Origin: Diphasiastrum complanatum
Lineage: Eukaryota > Streptophyta > Lycopodiopsida > Lycopodiales > Lycopodiaceae
Reading direction: 5' to 3'
NCBI GenBank assembly: GCA_029204225.1
Contig: CM055092.1
Coordinates: 47,708,277-47,772,276 of the forward strand
Length of the DNA: 64,000 nucleotides
Numbering within the stretch: the stretch's first letter is position 1; every line of letters begins with the position of its first letter. Positions 62,521-64,000 of this stretch are shown here, in pieces. The notes beneath the pieces are model-generated. The model searched no databases. It saw only the letters and a list, made by a program, of their open reading frames with translations, and was not told the origin of the DNA. The position numbers and the translations under genes are program-made.

Positions 62521-63738
62521 TGTAGCGCAGGCATCCCAAAGGGAGCCGGGAACCACGACTTAGCTTCCCAGCCTTCAACTCTTGCCATCCAAACCCACTT
62601 GACATACAAGCAGTCAACTCGCCAACAACGATCAGACTTAACCAACTTGAAGTTCCGAAAACCAACATTGAGATCCAACCTGGCGCCATGCCAGATCGGG
62701 GGTCCCGACGTGGGTGACTTCCCTCCAAGCAAGCCGCCCGACATACATCAAACTTAACCAACTCAAAGCTTCGTTACAAACGAGTAACATCCATTCCAAG
62801 CAAGCGGTCTGACTTACATCAGACTTAACCAACTGAAAGCTTCGTCACGAGCGCTGGAAGCCAACCTGGCGCCACGCCAGACTGGACAGCCATAAACAGG
62901 TAACATCCACCCAAGCAAGCCATCCAACTCAGCCGACAGGTTAGAGCCCGTTCCCCAAGAGCTTAACCCATTCACGTTCATGCAAGGAACACTCAGAACC
63001 ACAAGCCGCGACAGATATGGAAACAACCAGTTCTTGGACCAAATGGTCCCGACAGCATACCGCTGGCGCCACGGACCGAATGGTCCCGACGGCATACCGC
63101 TGGCGTCCCGGGATACGACCCTCAGCTATGTGCCAAGTTAAAAATTTTGAAAGCGGCCTTACAACTGGCGCTTTTACCGAACACTGAAACCCAGAAGGTA
63201 ATCAGAGTCAGTTTGAGGAAAATCCCACTTTATTGATAAATCTGAGAAGGTTACATTTCAAGTGTGTGACCGACCCTAGTCTCCGGGGCGCTAGCATGCC
63301 AAGGCGAGAGCCATGACAACATTCCAGCAAGGGAGGCTGAGACTTGGTTGGAGCTCGCCCTGAGTCGCAACCCGCACTCCCCTATAGTATTGGTGTGATT
63401 CGGCACCCCCCCTCATACCAAGCACTCTACCCAAGCTGGTAAAGCACGTTTTTCTCTCTCTAGGATTTTCTCTTTCTAGAAAGTCATTTTCTCTCTCTAG
63501 ATTTTATTGATCCCCAGGCTTCCTTTAATCATGCCTAGATCGTGTGAGGTGATTGCACATCGATCTGAGCTCTCTGGACTTCGCTAGAACCGATCAAAGA
63601 TTTTCAGCCATAGGAACTTGGCGCCGGCTGGATTCTGGTCCCAGTGGCGCCGGGAGCAGCAGTGGCGCTGCTGGCGCCGGGGACATAGCTGGCGCCGATG
63701 GCGCCGCAAGTAAAGCTTGTAAAGGTAGCTTTACAACA
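62521..63738 (-). mobile_element. LTR-4 of non-coding family, complete
   Basis: A 1218-bp LTR, TGTAGCGCAGG to TTTACAACA on the plus strand, nearly identical to LTR-3. It serves as 5' LTR for the interior at 59930-62502 and at the same time as 3' LTR for the next interior, which starts at 63739. Confidence 0.95.
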
Positions 63739-64000
63739 TCCACCCCACCTTTATAAAATCTGATGTCCTCATCAGATGTCAGATTAAAGTAAAGGTGTCT
63801 CCCAATTAAAATGACTATACATTTAAGCTACTAGGCACAGTACTCAATTTACTGGCCACTTTTTATTAACATTGAAGCTGGCACACCACAAGTCGGAGGC
63901 TCAGCTCTTTGTACTGAAAAATTACATAACTTGAAAATATATCTTTGTCTGGGAAAAGCGTAGATTTGATATCGCTTTCGTAAAACCCGAGAACCTTATT
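63739..64000 (-). mobile_element. Start of a second non-coding interior
   Basis: Polypurine tract and following sequence read the same as 59930-60191 by eye. The repeat unit is 3809 bp and the chain continues beyond the window. Confidence 0.95.

Overview
The window looks like nuclear DNA from a large, repeat-rich plant genome, probably a flowering plant. The evidence is dense nested LTR retrotransposons of the Ty1/Copia and Ty3/Gypsy orders, primer-binding sites complementary to plant initiator tRNA-Met and tRNA-Asp, chromodomain integrases, GA/CT microsatellites, a tRNA-derived SINE, an L1-type LINE remnant and a fragment of a fasciclin-like arabinogalactan protein. I cannot name a species. 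No rRNA gene, bona fide tRNA gene, CRISPR array or bacterial-style operon was seen. Almost all coding potential belongs to transposable elements and most of it is broken. The exception is one Ty3/Gypsy pol reading frame of 1160 codons.

Region by region. 1-5044 is a mosaic of four truncated Copia pieces in alternating orientation. Around 5256-5492 on the minus strand is a candidate first exon of a host gene with a plastid-transit-like N-terminus, and a Copia LTR lies in its presumed intron. 5.5-8.9 kb is mostly unrecognised AT-rich DNA. 8.9-11.1 kb holds a deleted minus-strand Copia in which gag runs straight into the RNase H end. 12.3-16.5 kb is a minus-strand, largely non-coding Gypsy element with integrase/chromodomain remnants. 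16.5-24.0 kb is a decayed plus-strand Tat-like Gypsy polyprotein. It is fused at about 24,005 to the 3' end of a young chromovirus family (LTR 24548-25466). 25.5-32.8 kb holds a SINE, a fasciclin gene fragment, a truncated Copia and several tandem repeats. 32845-37123 is a chromovirus with CCAAC target duplications that interrupts a minus-strand coding remnant. 37.1-41.1 kb is mostly unassigned, ending in a LINE remnant. 41.1-41.8 kb is a foldback-like region built on an AACCGTGG motif. 42.0-48.0 kb holds a nearly complete Copia plus part of a second copy. 48.0-50.6 kb is a GA-riddled satellite array.

50.6-64.0 kb is the most interesting part. An intact 6.3-kb chromovirus (51080-57355, CGGAG target duplication, about 0.7% LTR divergence) carries a full pol but no gag. 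It sits inside an LTR of a second, entirely non-coding LTR element. The non-coding family also forms a tandem LTR-internal-LTR-internal chain from 58712 past the window end. Both families share about 560 bp of leader at roughly 96% identity by eye, the same tRNA-iMet primer site and spacing, LTR termini, and a short palindrome before the polypurine tract. The shared leader carries four repeated GTGCT...AGCAC stem-loops. The simplest reading is an autonomous (or helper-dependent) chromovirus with a parasitic non-coding partner mobilised through a common cis-acting leader.
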